A DNA stretch of 64,000 nt, taken from positions 97,437,086-97,501,085 of the forward strand of contig CM050650.1 in NCBI GenBank assembly GCA_027574665.1, read 5' to 3'. Made by a program: the position numbers and the translations under genes. Positions 51,601 to 61,285 of the stretch are shown here, piece after piece (position 1 is the first letter of the stretch; each line of letters starts with the position of its first letter). The notes beneath the pieces are model-generated. The model had not been told where the DNA came from. It made no database searches and saw only the letters and a list, made by a program, of their open reading frames with translations. Source of the stretch: Rhynochetos jubatus. Lineage: Eukaryota > Chordata > Aves > Eurypygiformes > Rhynochetidae.

Positions 51601-52823
51601 CTGTCATTCTGCTCTGTGTTTAGGAGAAAGCAATTCATGGTGTTGCCATGCCCCGAAGCTATCTTGAGCTGACCGTGTATCCTAAAGATAATGAATTAGA
51701 CTACATAAATGCAACCAATTTTAATTGTGACATAATCCTGAACCCGGATTTATCAACATTTCGAATTCTGCCCTGGACTGAGCAGACTGCGAGAGTGATA
51801 TGTGATTCCTTCACTGTTCTGGGCAACCCGCTAATGACCTCACCGAGGCACATTGCCAAGAGACAGCTGAGCCAGCTTCAGGACAATGGCTTTTCTCTGC
51901 ACTCTGCCTTCACTTATGAATTTTGTATTTATGGCATTACTGAGGTTGTAAATTCAAAGACAATATCCTTTCCTGCAGCCACGATACTAAATAACCATGA
52001 CCAAACTTTCATTCAGGAGCTCATTGAAGGAATGTATTATGCTGGTGCCAACATTGAAAGCTTTTCTTCTTCCAGTGGGCCTGGGCAGATGGAGATCACT
52101 TTTCATCCAGCCTTTGGCATAGATGCTGCTGACAGTGCCTTCACGTTTAGAACAGGCATTAAAGAAGTGGCTAAGAAATATAACTATGTGGCTAGCTTTT
52201 TCTCGGAATCAGGATTCTACAATTCAGGGGCTCTGTCACATAGCCTATGGGATTTGAATGGTCAGAAGAATTTGTTTTCTACTGGTTATGGAGTGGAAGA
52301 GCTCTCAGATATTGGAAAAAATTGGTTATCAGGTCTCTTGGCACACACAGCAGCTATCAGCTGCTTGATGGCTCCTACAACCAGCTGCCGTAAGCCTTAT
52401 TCTAAATACAGTAAGGAATCAAAAGAGACTGTAAATGCGAAATGGGCATATAATGATAACAGCTGTGCCTTTAATGTCAAATGTCATGGTGGAAAGGGCA
52501 CTCACATAGAGAATAAATTAAGTTCTGCTGCAGCAAACCCCTACCTGGTGCTTGCTGCTACTATTGCTGCGGGTCTAGATGGAGTAAAGAGAGGACTTAG
52601 GTATGATGAGGTGCTTCAAGAAGAAGATCATGCTGCTGATCTGAAACATTCGTCAATCCCTCTGAAATTAGAAGATGCTCTTGTTGCACTGGAGAAAGAT
52701 TCGTGCATTAAGGAAGCATTAGGCGAAACTTTTGTCCGATACTTCATTGCCATGAAGCATTATGAGTTAGAAACTGAAGAAATGGATAGTGAAAGGAATA
52801 AATGCCTGGGGTATTTTATTTAA
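30572..52823 (+). CDS. LGSN: Lengsin (lens glutamine synthetase-like protein), four exons joined
   Basis: Joined exons 30572-30601, 38212-39205, 49824-50002 and 51624-52823 give 800 codons plus stop. Lengsin is a lens fibre protein derived from class I glutamine synthetase and thought to have a structural rather than enzymatic role (established). Residues 1-10 come from exon 1. Residues 11-341 are a charged, Ser/Gly/Lys/Glu-rich, probably disordered region. About 365-480 is the beta-grasp domain ([16 protein letters not shown]) and 480-800 the catalytic-like domain with NNHDQ, GQMEI and AANPYL motifs. Several active-site positions look replaced: FTYEF (497-501) keeps only one acid of the E-x-E pair, SGALSH (602-607) stands where GS has a G-M-H-x-H motif, and DNSCAFN (679-685) lacks the Arg of the R-S-A motif. 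Human lengsin is ~509 residues, so the extra length is in the N-terminus. Identification is near certain; exon 1 is the least certain part. Confidence 0.95.
30602..38211 (+). other. LGSN intron 1
   Basis: Starts GTAAGA and ends in a pyrimidine-rich tract and TTACAG. It contains one CR1 copy (36200-36463). A TGAGTCA AP-1/Maf-type core is present near 31334. A near-duplicate of about 20 bp (TTTGCAAAATTTAGCAAC at 32892 and a variant at 32912) and poly-T at 34689-34700 are present. ORFs up to 104 residues (32113-32427, -) overlap others in opposite frames and are unrecognised. Confidence 0.75.
36200..36463 (+). mobile_element. CR1 LINE, 5'-truncated, in LGSN intron 1
   Basis: Sense-orientation CR1 3' end, starting at ACAAGGAGTAAC in the reverse transcriptase C-terminus and ending CATTCTATGATGA. 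It is very similar to the copy at 9994-10346, including the CCCTGCCCATGGCAGGG hairpin in the 3' UTR, so the same subfamily. The 61-residue reverse-strand ORF at 36185-36370 is antisense to it. Confidence 0.93.
38212..39205 (+). CDS. LGSN: LGSN coding exon 2, long N-terminal region
   Basis: 994 nt, open throughout, beginning after TTACAG and ending ACTG|GTAAGG in phase 1. It encodes 331 codons, starting [14 protein letters not shown] and followed by a basic FRKKKGVKD stretch that aligns with the T-R-K-K-V region of human lengsin. The rest is hydrophilic, low in aromatic residues and likely disordered, apart from a more ordered-looking [18 protein letters not shown] segment. The long open frame in AT-rich DNA is itself evidence of selection. 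The ORF extends 28 codons 5' of the acceptor into intron (38128-38211); that hydrophobic leader is probably not translated. Confidence 0.88.
41705..42090 (-). pseudogene. Decayed endogenous retrovirus pol fragment (RNase H region)
   Basis: Read on the - strand, this encodes pieces of an RNase H-type domain. A catalytic-type Thr-Asp-Ser is at 41826-41818, followed by a Trp-rich segment (ALWGWLQQW) and, upstream, a TDGS-like box near 42010-42020. The frame is broken by an in-frame stop and frame changes, so it is not functional. This arrangement is typical of ERVL-like pol genes in birds (from general knowledge). No LTRs adjoin it. Sequence to about 42520 (- strand) may be more of the same element but I cannot place it. 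It is an old insertion, antisense to LGSN. Confidence 0.75.
42684..42727 (+). repeat. 24-bp tandem duplication
   Basis: CTCTCATTTTAAAGAAAAGC occurs at 42684-42703 and again, identical, at 42708-42727, offset 24 bp. Intronic and probably a recent replication-slippage duplication. Confidence 0.85.
49824..50002 (+). CDS. LGSN: LGSN coding exon 3
   Basis: 179 nt, entered in phase 1 (G from exon 2 plus CA makes Ala) and left in phase 0 at TTTCAT|GTAAGT. It encodes residues 342-401, ending in the first part of the glutamine-synthetase N-terminal beta-grasp domain, with [17 protein letters not shown], the most conserved stretch of lengsin N-terminal to the catalytic domain. Only the acceptor at 49823 keeps the downstream frame; the next AG would break it. 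Confidence 0.95.
50003..51623 (+). other. LGSN intron 3
   Basis: 1.6 kb, GTAAGT to a T-rich tract and TTTAG. It contains a short TTTA repeat at about 50957-50972. No repeats of note otherwise, and no gene. Confidence 0.8.
51624..52823 (+). CDS. LGSN: LGSN coding exon 4, glutamine-synthetase-like domain
   Basis: 1200 nt, open from GAGAAAGC to TAA at 52821-52823, encoding residues 402-800 ([15 protein letters not shown] ... KCLGYFI). The whole GS-like C-terminal domain is in one exon. Strong colinear similarity to mammalian lengsin includes [58 protein letters not shown] and the C-terminal YFI. Confidence 0.97.
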   Translation, partial: EKAIHGVAMPRSYLELTVYPKDNELDYINATNFNCDIILNPDLSTFRILPWTEQTARVICDSFTVLGNPLMTSPRHIAKRQLSQLQDNGFSLHSAFTYEFCIYGITEVVNSKTISFPAATILNNHDQTFIQELIEGMYYAGANIESFSSSSGPGQMEITFHPAFGIDAADSAFTFRTGIKEVAKKYNYVASFFSESGFYNSGALSHSLWDLNGQKNLFSTGYGVEELSDIGKNWLSGLLAHTAAISCLMAPTTSCRKPYSKYSKESKETVNAKWAYNDNSCAFNVKCHGGKGTHIENKLSSAAANPYLVLAATIAAGLDGVKRGLRYDEVLQEEDHAADLKHSSIPLKLEDALVALEKDSCIKEALGETFVRYFIAMKHYELETEEMDSERNKCLGYFI

Positions 52824-53408
52824 AATGAACACTCTTCTGTAGTGATGCTGTGTAAATGCATACAGTGAATGGCTAAGAAACTTGAAATTAGTAAATATAT
52901 TTAAAAATGTTTTTAATGCTTTGGGATATTTTGTTGTCCTTTGTATAGTACGTGGCGATTGCATTTTATTGTCTGTGGACAGTCAGGACAGTGCAAAGCT
53001 GATATTAATGAAATATCATTAACAGGCTTTTAAAAACCAGTAATTTTCTTTTCAATTTAAGTGAACAAACTTAAGCTAAAAAGAAGAAAAAGGAAGGTGA
53101 AATAGAGATCAGCTGTACAACTGTAATAGGAGTGTATAATGTGAAGAAAAGTAGAAATAACTACTGGGGGTAGGGAGGTGGGGGGATGGTGTGCATGCGC
53201 AGGAGAACTGAGGAAGGAGGGGAATTTCTTCCGCATGGTTATGGGATTTCTCCCAGCTTATTCAATAGCTGAAGGGTTGCTCAACCAGAAGAACCTGAGT
53301 TTGATTTAAAGCTTAGGCCAGAATGATGAACATTGTACAGAGCAGGGCAAAGGACTGAGGCTGTAGAACTTATGGTCAGAAATCAGTATCTTAATGGGCA
53401 CAAATAAA
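52824..53408 (+). other. Likely 3' UTR of LGSN with first canonical polyadenylation signal
   Basis: The first AATAAA after the stop is at 53403-53408. Further AATAAA copies at about 53789 and 53867 could serve a longer 3' UTR. No canonical AATAAA lies nearer to the stop. Which signal is used cannot be told from sequence. Confidence 0.45.
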
Positions 53409-56198
53409 ATACAGGAGGCAATATAAAATAATCTATACATCAAGAATTCTGCTGCTGAATGAAGTTTCCAAGAAATACAGTGGATAAAGATACTAAAAGA
53501 AGTCTGGTATTATGTTTTGATAACTATTAGGTTAATTCAGAGTTAAATGGCAAATGAGGGGTAAAAAGAACAAAGAAGACAGAGAATGAAGAGCTTAAAC
53601 TGACCTTATTGGGAAACCTGTTCTTATCAAGGATGAGGAAGATGACTGTGAAGAGAGGAACAGAAAGATTAGGTTAAAACTAGAAAGAACGACTGAATAT
53701 TATGAATTCAGAGAATGGCAGATCATGGTTAAAACAGAGGAAAAGAAGACCCATCCTAAAATTAGAAATGGCAGTTGGTGTAAAGAAAAATAAAGTTTTT
53801 GAAATGGCAGGAGGTGGGTTTTAGATTTGTTCTCTGTTTTTGTTACTGTTGCTGATGTCATCCTTTAATAATAAAGATAACCCTTGTTTCATACCCCACC
53901 TCCACATTAAAGTGATTTCTGATGCTCTTTATCTTGTCACAGTGTTTTGATCTATGTGCAGAAATCTGTGAGTGAAAGTGTTTGGTCATCAGTGGGGTGA
54001 AAACAAGAATCAGTGAATGCCTTTGTCAACTTGCAGAACTAGAAGGTGTGAACAGAAACCTGCTAGTTGCCTAGTGATGGATCTTCCACTCTTACACTAC
54101 AGAGTATTCTACTTGAAATTTAGCACCTGGTATGTTAAAACATTGTGGTATTCCAAAGAAGAAATACTTTATACTCGGGTAGAAAGAGGAAATATCTAAG
54201 GAAACATGGTAATGTCTCAGATTATGGTTGATGGGTGGATTAACTTCTCTTTCTTACTCACCTGACACTTTATTGGGTGCCCAAGATCATGGGACTATTC
54301 TCTGCTCCAGACTGATTTGTTTTGGCAGATGTAGTCTTATATTTAAGAGGTACATCCCATTCTGAAAAAGTGCTTCTCTTTTGCTGCCCTAACACTTCTT
54401 CAGGGGCTTTGGAAATCTGTCTTCTGACTTGCCTTCTCTTTCTGATTATTTGACACTGTCATATTGACAAGCTCTTGGCAGGAAACACCCATAAATACTT
54501 TCCTTCCTCAATTTACCTACCATAGGCATTATTTGGTCCCAACAATCACAGAGGTTAATAGATATTCCTTGTTTTTCACCTGGCAAGGATGTAATAAAGC
54601 ACAACACTACAAGTATGATGTATGTTAATACGATAGGACTTTTGATATGATAGTAAAATACTCTGGCTCAGTAAAGCTGTACCAGAAATGACCACGGTTC
54701 TACAGGCATAATGATCTTAATTTTAAAGTTTATCTAGAAGTTGATTTTGAAATAGAAACAAATTCCCACACAGGAGATTCTAAAATCCAATTTTAGATCT
54801 GTATCTTTTTCACAGATTTTTTTTACATATGAAGCATATTAAGCAAAACAGAAGTGAACTTAACCTTCTCAATGAAAGAGTTCATAAAATGGAGTTACAT
54901 TACTCCTTCTTTTCTTTGGGGACTTGGAAAGCTACCTTGGCATAATGCTGACCACATTCTTCAGTTGATATATTAGGAGATATTTAAGTTCACTTGAACA
55001 TTGTACTTATTCTGAACCTGATTATAGGAATGGTAAAATGAATTAAAGTATCAGATAAAACCATGTGTTTTCCCCCTCATTTCATATATATGTTAATAGG
55101 ATGTCATGCTAATAATTATTAAGCCAATTTTCAAACAGATTTTTGTGGGTGTTTATAGGACACTTCGTGGTTTGTCTTGGATTTATAATTATGTGTCACT
55201 GTATACAGTCACTTTTTAAGATGTAATATATAATGAACTCCTATAACTGAATTTAATGAACATAATGCTCATTACATATATTATCAATATTGTTTTCTTA
55301 TCACAACATAGAAGAAATACAACATCAGACCTAAACAGTTTTCCATATATGTCCAACTATCTGATTACTTTCAGGTATAGAAAGCCATTACTTACAAACG
55401 AAAACCGACTAGAACTGATGTTCTACAGTTAATCTTATAGCAAGATAAAATAAATCTACATGTATTTTCAAAGTAGTTCTCAATGACATAGGCTCTGAAA
55501 AGACAGGGACTATATAATTAACTAAAAATATTTTATGTTTCTGGCAAATATATATATATATTTTGTTTGTTTGTTTGTTTTTTATGAAGGTTTTAAAATG
55601 CAGCTTGAAGATAGTGTGTCCAAAATGTTGGTCAATATTTGGTTCATTACACTTTCCTAACCATTTTCTCTATAAAAAGGATAAAATAATTCTAATCTGT
55701 GGGAAAACATCAAAAATATTTGTTTCAAAATAAGCAGTTATGAATTTTTGAAGTTGTGTGCATCCCCAACCAAATTTTCATGCATATTCTTTAGAAAGGC
55801 AGCAAGAAAAAGAAAACTGCTTCGTACTGCTCAATTGAAATCAATTAGTATTGACTGCTGGTATAGCTAACATTTCATCTTGAAGTGTTGTCTGAAAATA
55901 CTCTTTACTGTTCTACAGGTCCAAGATCAATGTCTTGAGCATCACTACTTAGGTAATTTAAACTTGTGCAGTGTTATAAATAATTAAAAAAAGACATTTG
56001 AAATCTGTATTTCTCCATAAGATGCTGCTGATTTTCCAGGATACTAGAGTCAGGTGTTGCAAAGCTTAACATAAGAAATTTACTATATTAATAAAGCATA
56101 TTTTAATCTTTTCAGCTTTAAGCAGACCATATATTGATATCTTTGTTGACAAAGTGCTACTACTTTTGACATTGTGCTATGTCATAACAGCTTTTTCT
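53409..56198. other. Intergenic DNA downstream of LGSN
   Basis: The + strand at about 53540-53800 is purine-rich. A TA dinucleotide run (55549-55562) passes directly into TTTG repeats (55562-55580). No ORF worth reporting. Confidence 0.5.
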
Positions 56199-56742
56199 AC
56201 AGGCGTTTCGCAGGGATCGGTGTTGGGACCGGTCCTGTTTAACATTGTCGTCAGTGACATGGACGATGGCATCGAGTGCACCCTCAGCAAGTTTGCTGAC
56301 AACAGCAAGCTGTGTGGTGCAGTCGACACGCTGGAGGGAAGGGATGGCATCCAGAGGGACCTTGACAGGCTGGAGAGGTGGGCCTCTGCCCACCTCAGGG
56401 AGTTCAACAAGGCCAAGTGCCAGGTTCTGCGCCTGGGTCGGGGCAATCCCAAGCACAAGTACAGACTGAGTGGAGAATGGATCGAGAACAGCCCAGAGGA
56501 GAAGGACTTGGGGGTACTGGTGGACGAGAAGCTGAACATGAGCTGGCAGTGTGCATTGGCAGCCCAGAAAGCCAACCGTATCCTGGGCTGTATCCAGAGA
56601 GGTCGAGGGTGGTGATCGTCCCCCTCTACTCTGCTCTCGTGAGACCCCACCTGCAGTGCTGCATCCAGCTCTTGGGCCCTCAGCATAAGAAGGATATCGA
56701 CCAGTTGGAGCAAGTCCAGAGGAGGGCTCTGGAGGAGTGTTA
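56199..56742 (+). pseudogene. CR1 LINE reverse transcriptase fragment, sense
   Basis: Encodes the C-terminal part of the CR1 ORF2 reverse transcriptase, entering at [14 protein letters not shown]. The catalytic box reads FADN where an active element has two aspartates (F-A-D-D), so the second Asp is lost. Frame one runs to a stop at 56613-56615, and the continuation ([16 protein letters not shown]...) is in another frame, so a small deletion or frameshift lies near 56600. The copy ends abruptly at about 56742 without the CR1 3' UTR or terminal repeat, where an oppositely oriented CR1 piece starts. Confidence 0.92.
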
Positions 56743-56940
56743 AGCAACACTGGTCCCACTACCGACCCCTGAGGAATGCCCCTTGTCACTAGTGTCCACT
56801 CAGACATCGAGCTGTTAACCACAACTCTCTGAGTGTGACCATCGAGCCAGTTCCTTATCCACTGGATGGTTTATCCATCTAAACAGTGTCTCTCCAATTT
56901 AGAGACAAGAGTGTCATGCACCCTTTGATAAGACGTTATG
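56743..56940 (-). pseudogene. CR1 LINE reverse transcriptase fragment, antisense, abutting the sense piece
   Basis: On the - strand this encodes the segment just upstream of and including the same RT box ([17 protein letters not shown]), preceded by a conserved part of CR1 ORF2 (the GGATAAACCATCCAGTGGAT region). It ends in the QGS box at about 56743, close to the point in the element where the sense piece begins, with about 45 bp of overlap in element coordinates. Confidence 0.85.
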
Positions 56941-58044
56941 TTAACACTCCTTGTTGCACATCGTGTCTTGATCTATTTTGGGATAGAGCATCAGAAAATA
57001 ACACAAAATTGAGTAGCTTATTTTGAATCTGGAAATGCTCTACTTATAAGTGCTTCAGGTTTTGTGGTATATGAAAACAGATTTTGACTAAATAACTAAC
57101 ATTTTTCCAGCATTTCAGGCTGCTGACACTCTGTACACACACGAATATTCAGTCTTTCAGGCTTCAGCCAGAGGGCAGCAGTGTACTGTGCAACTTTCTT
57201 CTGGGATCTCGTGCTGTGCTGAAAAATGACACATAAAAATATACCTATGTATTTTATATATGTACTTAAAATATTTTTTAAAAGCTACTGAAAAATAATG
57301 CATATATTTTTCATTTTTTTCAGTTAAGCTTATTTAACTTTTGAATTTGCATAGTTTTTTACAGTAAAGGATTCACTATAGGTCTCAAAATGCTATTTTC
57401 ATTCTTAATAACTTTATATAAATATATTAAATATATTTGTGTGAGTGTACGTATGTGTATCATCTTTATGTATTCTTTAACAACATTGCAACAAAAATAC
57501 AAGTCATTTCAGTATTTGTAATTGAATGTACGCTGTCACTGGAAGTTCTTTCATACTTCCAACTTTCTAAAATGCTTTGGGAAACCTACTTACTTCTAGC
57601 AACTGCCATTTTACTGATACTCTTTCCCCTCCTTTCCAACTCATTTTTTTCCTGTCTGCTGTAGGAAAATCATAAATACATAGTAACTTAATACACCCTA
57701 GACACACCTATTCTAACCAACTTTCTATTCCTGAGCAGAAATCTAATTACCCAGAAGTTTTGGAGAAATTATTGGGATTTAGCTATCCAGTCTAGATATC
57801 AATCAGCACATGGGACAGACAGGTGGTTTTCACTACACATGTATATGGCTTTGCTGTGCAAGTATCCTTCCCCACCACACATTTTTCACACATTAAATCT
57901 CTTCACAAAATCACAGTATTTCATCTAAACATTCCCCTTCCTCCAACCCTTCTGTTGCAATATCTTGATGGCTTTTTCAAAGTAAATGGTTCAAATATGT
58001 TCAAAATTTTTTAAATGCTTCAAACAGAAATTGTATCCTGTTTT
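56941..58044. other. Intergenic DNA, no gene seen
   Basis: Very AT-rich (57230-57440 especially). Short hydrophobic ORFs at 57437-57664 and 57823-58014 are probably chance. Confidence 0.5.
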
Positions 58045-58399
58045 ATCCCCAGTCAGCAGCTGGGGAAAGGGAACAAGGGAAAAACAACAATGGAAAAAAA
58101 AGTGATACAACTGCTCACCACCCACCGGCTGATGCCCAGCCAGTCCCCGAGCAGCAAGCAGCGATCATCTCTCCTGGGCAACTCCCCTCAACTTGTGTAC
58201 TAAGCATGAGTTTTTATGGCATGAAATGTCTATTTGGTTAGTTTGGGTCAGCTGTCCAGGCTCTACGAGAAGCTGGCAGGACAGGGGCAGTATGAGAAAT
58301 GGAAATAATCCTTAGGTTAATATAAACATTGCTTGGCAATGACTAAAAACATTGGTATGTCATTGTCTTAGCTTTGCACCAGCTAGTCCATGTTTTGCT
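58045..58399 (-). mobile_element. LTR, 3' portion, reverse orientation (left half of a split LTR)
   Basis: Reverse complement of the LTR family seen at 24295-24913. Recognisable parts on the + strand are the GCTCACCACCCACCGG region, the GGGTCAGCTGTCCAGGC region and AAACATTGCTTGGCAA. The TATA area is degraded. The 3' (left) end is unclear. It stops near 58400, where a different LTR intrudes; its 5' part resumes at about 58981. Confidence 0.75.
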
Positions 58400-58980
58400 T
58401 CACCCCATAACACATCAAGCTGCATAGGTAGTGCCAGCCCAGGACCTGCGGCATGGCAGGACCGGCGGGGAGGGGGTGGGGATGTGAGTGGAAAGGCTTG
58501 TGGTTGGACATGACCCTGGGAAGGGGAAGGGTCTGAGGGGGCTTCCGGCCGAGGGGGATGGGGGTTTGTTTGTTGTGGGACCTCGTGGCGAGTGGTTGGT
58601 GCTCCGAGTAGAGCCAGCGTCTTGCCGGGCAGATCGGTCTGGGAGTTGGGGTTTGAAAGATTTTTTTCCTCTCTCTTACTCTCTCGGCCCCCGGGCGGTT
58701 TCGTGGGGGGTTTGCTCCCTTCGGGTGGGGTTTTCTTTCCTTTTTTCCCTTCTTGGGGTGGGATCCTGTATCATTTGTTCTACCCTCTTCCTCTATTCCT
58801 TAAATTACTCATTAACACTAGCATTGTTAGTAACTCCCTAAGTTTCATTTATATAATTAAATAGTTCTTATCACAACTCCTACGGGCTTTTCCTTGGTTT
58901 GTTCCTCCAACCCTTCCTCACCGGGAGGGGGTGTGTGGGGGGGCTGGGGTGGTAGAGCAGGCTTGTTGTGAAACTACGAG
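58400..58980 (+). mobile_element. Second LTR, GC-rich, inserted into the reverse LTR
   Basis: A G-rich left half (58440-58750) is followed by a pyrimidine-rich stretch, ATTAAA at 58856-58861, a T-rich U5-like part and an end near TGTGAAACTACGA. This order suggests a + strand LTR of another family. It interrupts the reverse LTR. Exact ends and target-site duplication are not clear. ORFs at 58488-58864 are inside it and are not genes. Confidence 0.55.
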
Positions 58981-59134
58981 CGTCATCAACATTAGTCTAA
59001 GCACAAATCCAAAAGGTGGCCTTATACTAAAACCGTCAGTGTGTTATCAATATTCTTCTCAACACAAATTCAAAACACAGCCTCGTACTAACTACTGTGA
59101 AAAAATAAACTCTATTCTAACCAAATCCAGCACA
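58981..59134 (-). mobile_element. LTR, 5' portion, reverse orientation (right half of the split LTR)
   Basis: The reverse complement starts TGTGCTGGATTTGG at 59134 and runs through CACAGTAGTTAG and GAGAAGAATATTGATAAC, matching the start of the LTRs at 24295 and 8294. A segment of about 60 bp appears twice in diverged form (58981-59030 and 59040-59095), so the LTR carries an internal duplication or the insertion duplicated part of it. Confidence 0.8.
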
Positions 59135-60047
59135 TCCTGCAAGGTTGTTGCAAAGCATTAATTTACCTGGCCTGAAACTCCGCTTTTTTGAAGCATTTTT
59201 ATACACTGTCTGTGGGAAACACACAAATGTGGTCCCAGAATATGGCAGCAAGTAAAATAAAGAGAAGAGGGAGTATTTACAAGCTATTCCACTAAACATG
59301 TATGTTAGACTTGAGCAGGGGGAAAAGGATGTGAAGAAGGTTGAGCAGGTGAGAGTGGTCAGTGACAGCTCTCACTCGTCACCTGAGAAAAACCCCAGAA
59401 GGGCAGCAGTCAGGAGACCAGCTCCTGGATGAAGAATGATTGGTTGAAGGTGAGAAACTACTGGGATGAGTTTACAACTACAGAACAGTTTTCTTTGATT
59501 GAAGGTATGCAACAGCTACTCAATATAATCTATAATTTAAGAGTGCTTTTTGATTTCTTTGCTGACACTAAGCTCTCATCATAACAACAACCACAAATAC
59601 TGCTTTATGATATTCTCTCCTGGTAAATGTTATGTGCTTAGTTTTTCACTGATTTTTTTTTTTTTTTTTCCATTTGGCTTATAAAGCTACAGTATACCTG
59701 AGATGGATCCTGTTACCGCTTAGAGGATTGCAGTTAATACATGACATTGTTGTGTGTCTCTTCCATACACAGTCTACAGGGTATTTCTGTAGAATATTAA
59801 GTTGAATTCAAAGCTATTAGGCACAGACTCACCACGCCTAATCTTAGACACTTAATTGGTACACCTTAGTTAGGAACATATCTCCTGTAGGGCCCCAAGC
59901 CACTCAATGGCAAAAGATAGACATCTCCAGAGGGCAACTAAAATATTATATTCTTTTCCATGCTGCCTTGTTTAAGTTCTGTTGCAGTGGCATTAAAGAC
60001 AGGGCTAAGGACAACCTTACTGAAACCTGCTTTCATCATTCCACAGC
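59135..60047. other. Intergenic DNA, no gene seen
   Basis: Contains a 17-bp poly-T run at 59653-59669. No recognised repeat or ORF. Confidence 0.5.
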
Positions 60048-60572
60048 TGCACTGGGTCTGACTGGGATGGAGTTAATTTTCTTCATAGCAGCCCATATGG
60101 TGCTGTGTTTTGGATTTGTGACTAAAACAGTGTTAGTAACACTACAGTGTTTTAGCTACTCTAGAGCAGTGTTTACACAACATCAAGATTTTCTCTGGTC
60201 TCACTCTGCCCTGCCAGTGAGTAGTCTGGGTTGGACAAGAAGCTGTGCTGGGACAGAGCTGGGACAGCTGACCTGAATTGGCCAAAAGGAAATCATGTAA
60301 AATATATGTTGTGCTCAGCATTAAATCTGGGAGGTAGGCTTTCCAAAGAAGCCATTACTGGGGGGTTGTCTGGGCATTCATCTTCTTATGGAAGGTGATG
60401 AGTGACTTTGGGTTTTTTTCCCCTCTTTCCTTCACATGTTATACTGTCTTTATCTTGACCCATGAATTTCTCTTGTGTTTGCTCTTCTAGTTGTCTCCCC
60501 CACCATGATGGGGCGTGGGTGAGCAAACAACTGTGTGGGTTTTAGTTGCTGACCACAGTTAACCCACAAACA
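60048..60572 (+). mobile_element. Solo LTR, diverged
   Basis: Starts TGCACTGGGTCTGACTGGG and ends near AACCCACAAACA. It is colinear with the LTRs at 8294 and 24295 (GATGGAGTTAATTTT, GTGCTGTGTTTTGGATT, GGACAGCTGACCTGAATTGG, TTATCTTGACCCATGAA), but the TATA region and the A/T-rich R region are degraded or deleted. No target-site duplication is visible. The 102-residue ORF 59968-60276 overlaps it and is not a gene. Confidence 0.85.
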
Positions 60573-60982
60573 GTTATTTGAATACTTGTTCCCCAGCCCA
60601 GGTCAACCATAGGTGAAAGACAGTGCATTAGCTAAAAACATTGGAGTTTTTGGAGGGGGAATAATGATGTGTAGTGTTAGTAATACTAACATTTTTATGG
60701 AAAAGGTGGATAAGTCTGAGGGTTTCAAAAACTGGGAGATATGAGGCACACATAGTATTCTGTCTACGCCTTGGCAATTAGATGTCTTGGAGAAAATGGT
60801 CTTTTCCATATGACAGCTCATTAGTGGACAGAATAGCAGCAAATGTGTTTTAATCCAGCTTCTGTGCTATGGAGATTGCTTTTATATTTAGATATTTCAT
60901 TGGCTGCAGATATTTTCTGCCTCATGGCAGCATAAGTGGGTTGTTAAAGCCCAGCCTATTCTCCAGCAGGACTCAGTGAGCA
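60573..60982. other. Intergenic DNA, no gene seen
   Basis: Short stretch between an LTR and a minisatellite. The 79-residue reverse-strand ORF at 60603-60842 is unrecognised. Confidence 0.45.
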
Positions 60983-61285
60983 CATCTTTATGGGTTCATA
61001 ATAGGACTGCACAGTGAAATCTTCTGTGCCCCTTAGTAAATCAGAGCGTTTCACACTAAAGTTACAGTTAGAGCTGCATGATACTGGAATTGAGTAAGAA
61101 GAGTCTCACAATGAAGCTACACCATAAGGTTCTGTACATTGTACAGCAAATCAATATAAATTTACAACAGAATTATATGCTAAGCTTCTCTGTATTATAC
61201 GCTAAATCATGGAGATTCACAATGGAGTTCACCTTTAAGCTCCCATGTAATATGTGATAAATCATAACGTTACAGCAAGGCCCAT
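60983..61285 (+). repeat. ~56-bp degenerate minisatellite
   Basis: AAATCA-type unit starts occur at 61038, 61088 (AATTGAG variant), 61148, 61204 and 61259, spaced 50, 60, 56 and 55 bp. Each unit continues with a TTCACAATGGAGTT-like and a TAAGCT...TGTA-like phrase. A further diverged unit probably precedes 61038, and the last is partial. Identity between units is low, so it is an old array. Confidence 0.65.

Noticed and set aside
56160..56822. 220-residue reverse-strand ORF as a gene
   Set aside because: Its first ~29 residues are the antisense CR1 piece and the rest is the complement of the sense CR1 piece, so it is an artefact of the inverted join.
58488..58864. 117- and 90-residue ORFs
   Set aside because: Inside the GC-rich inserted LTR, in overlapping frames.
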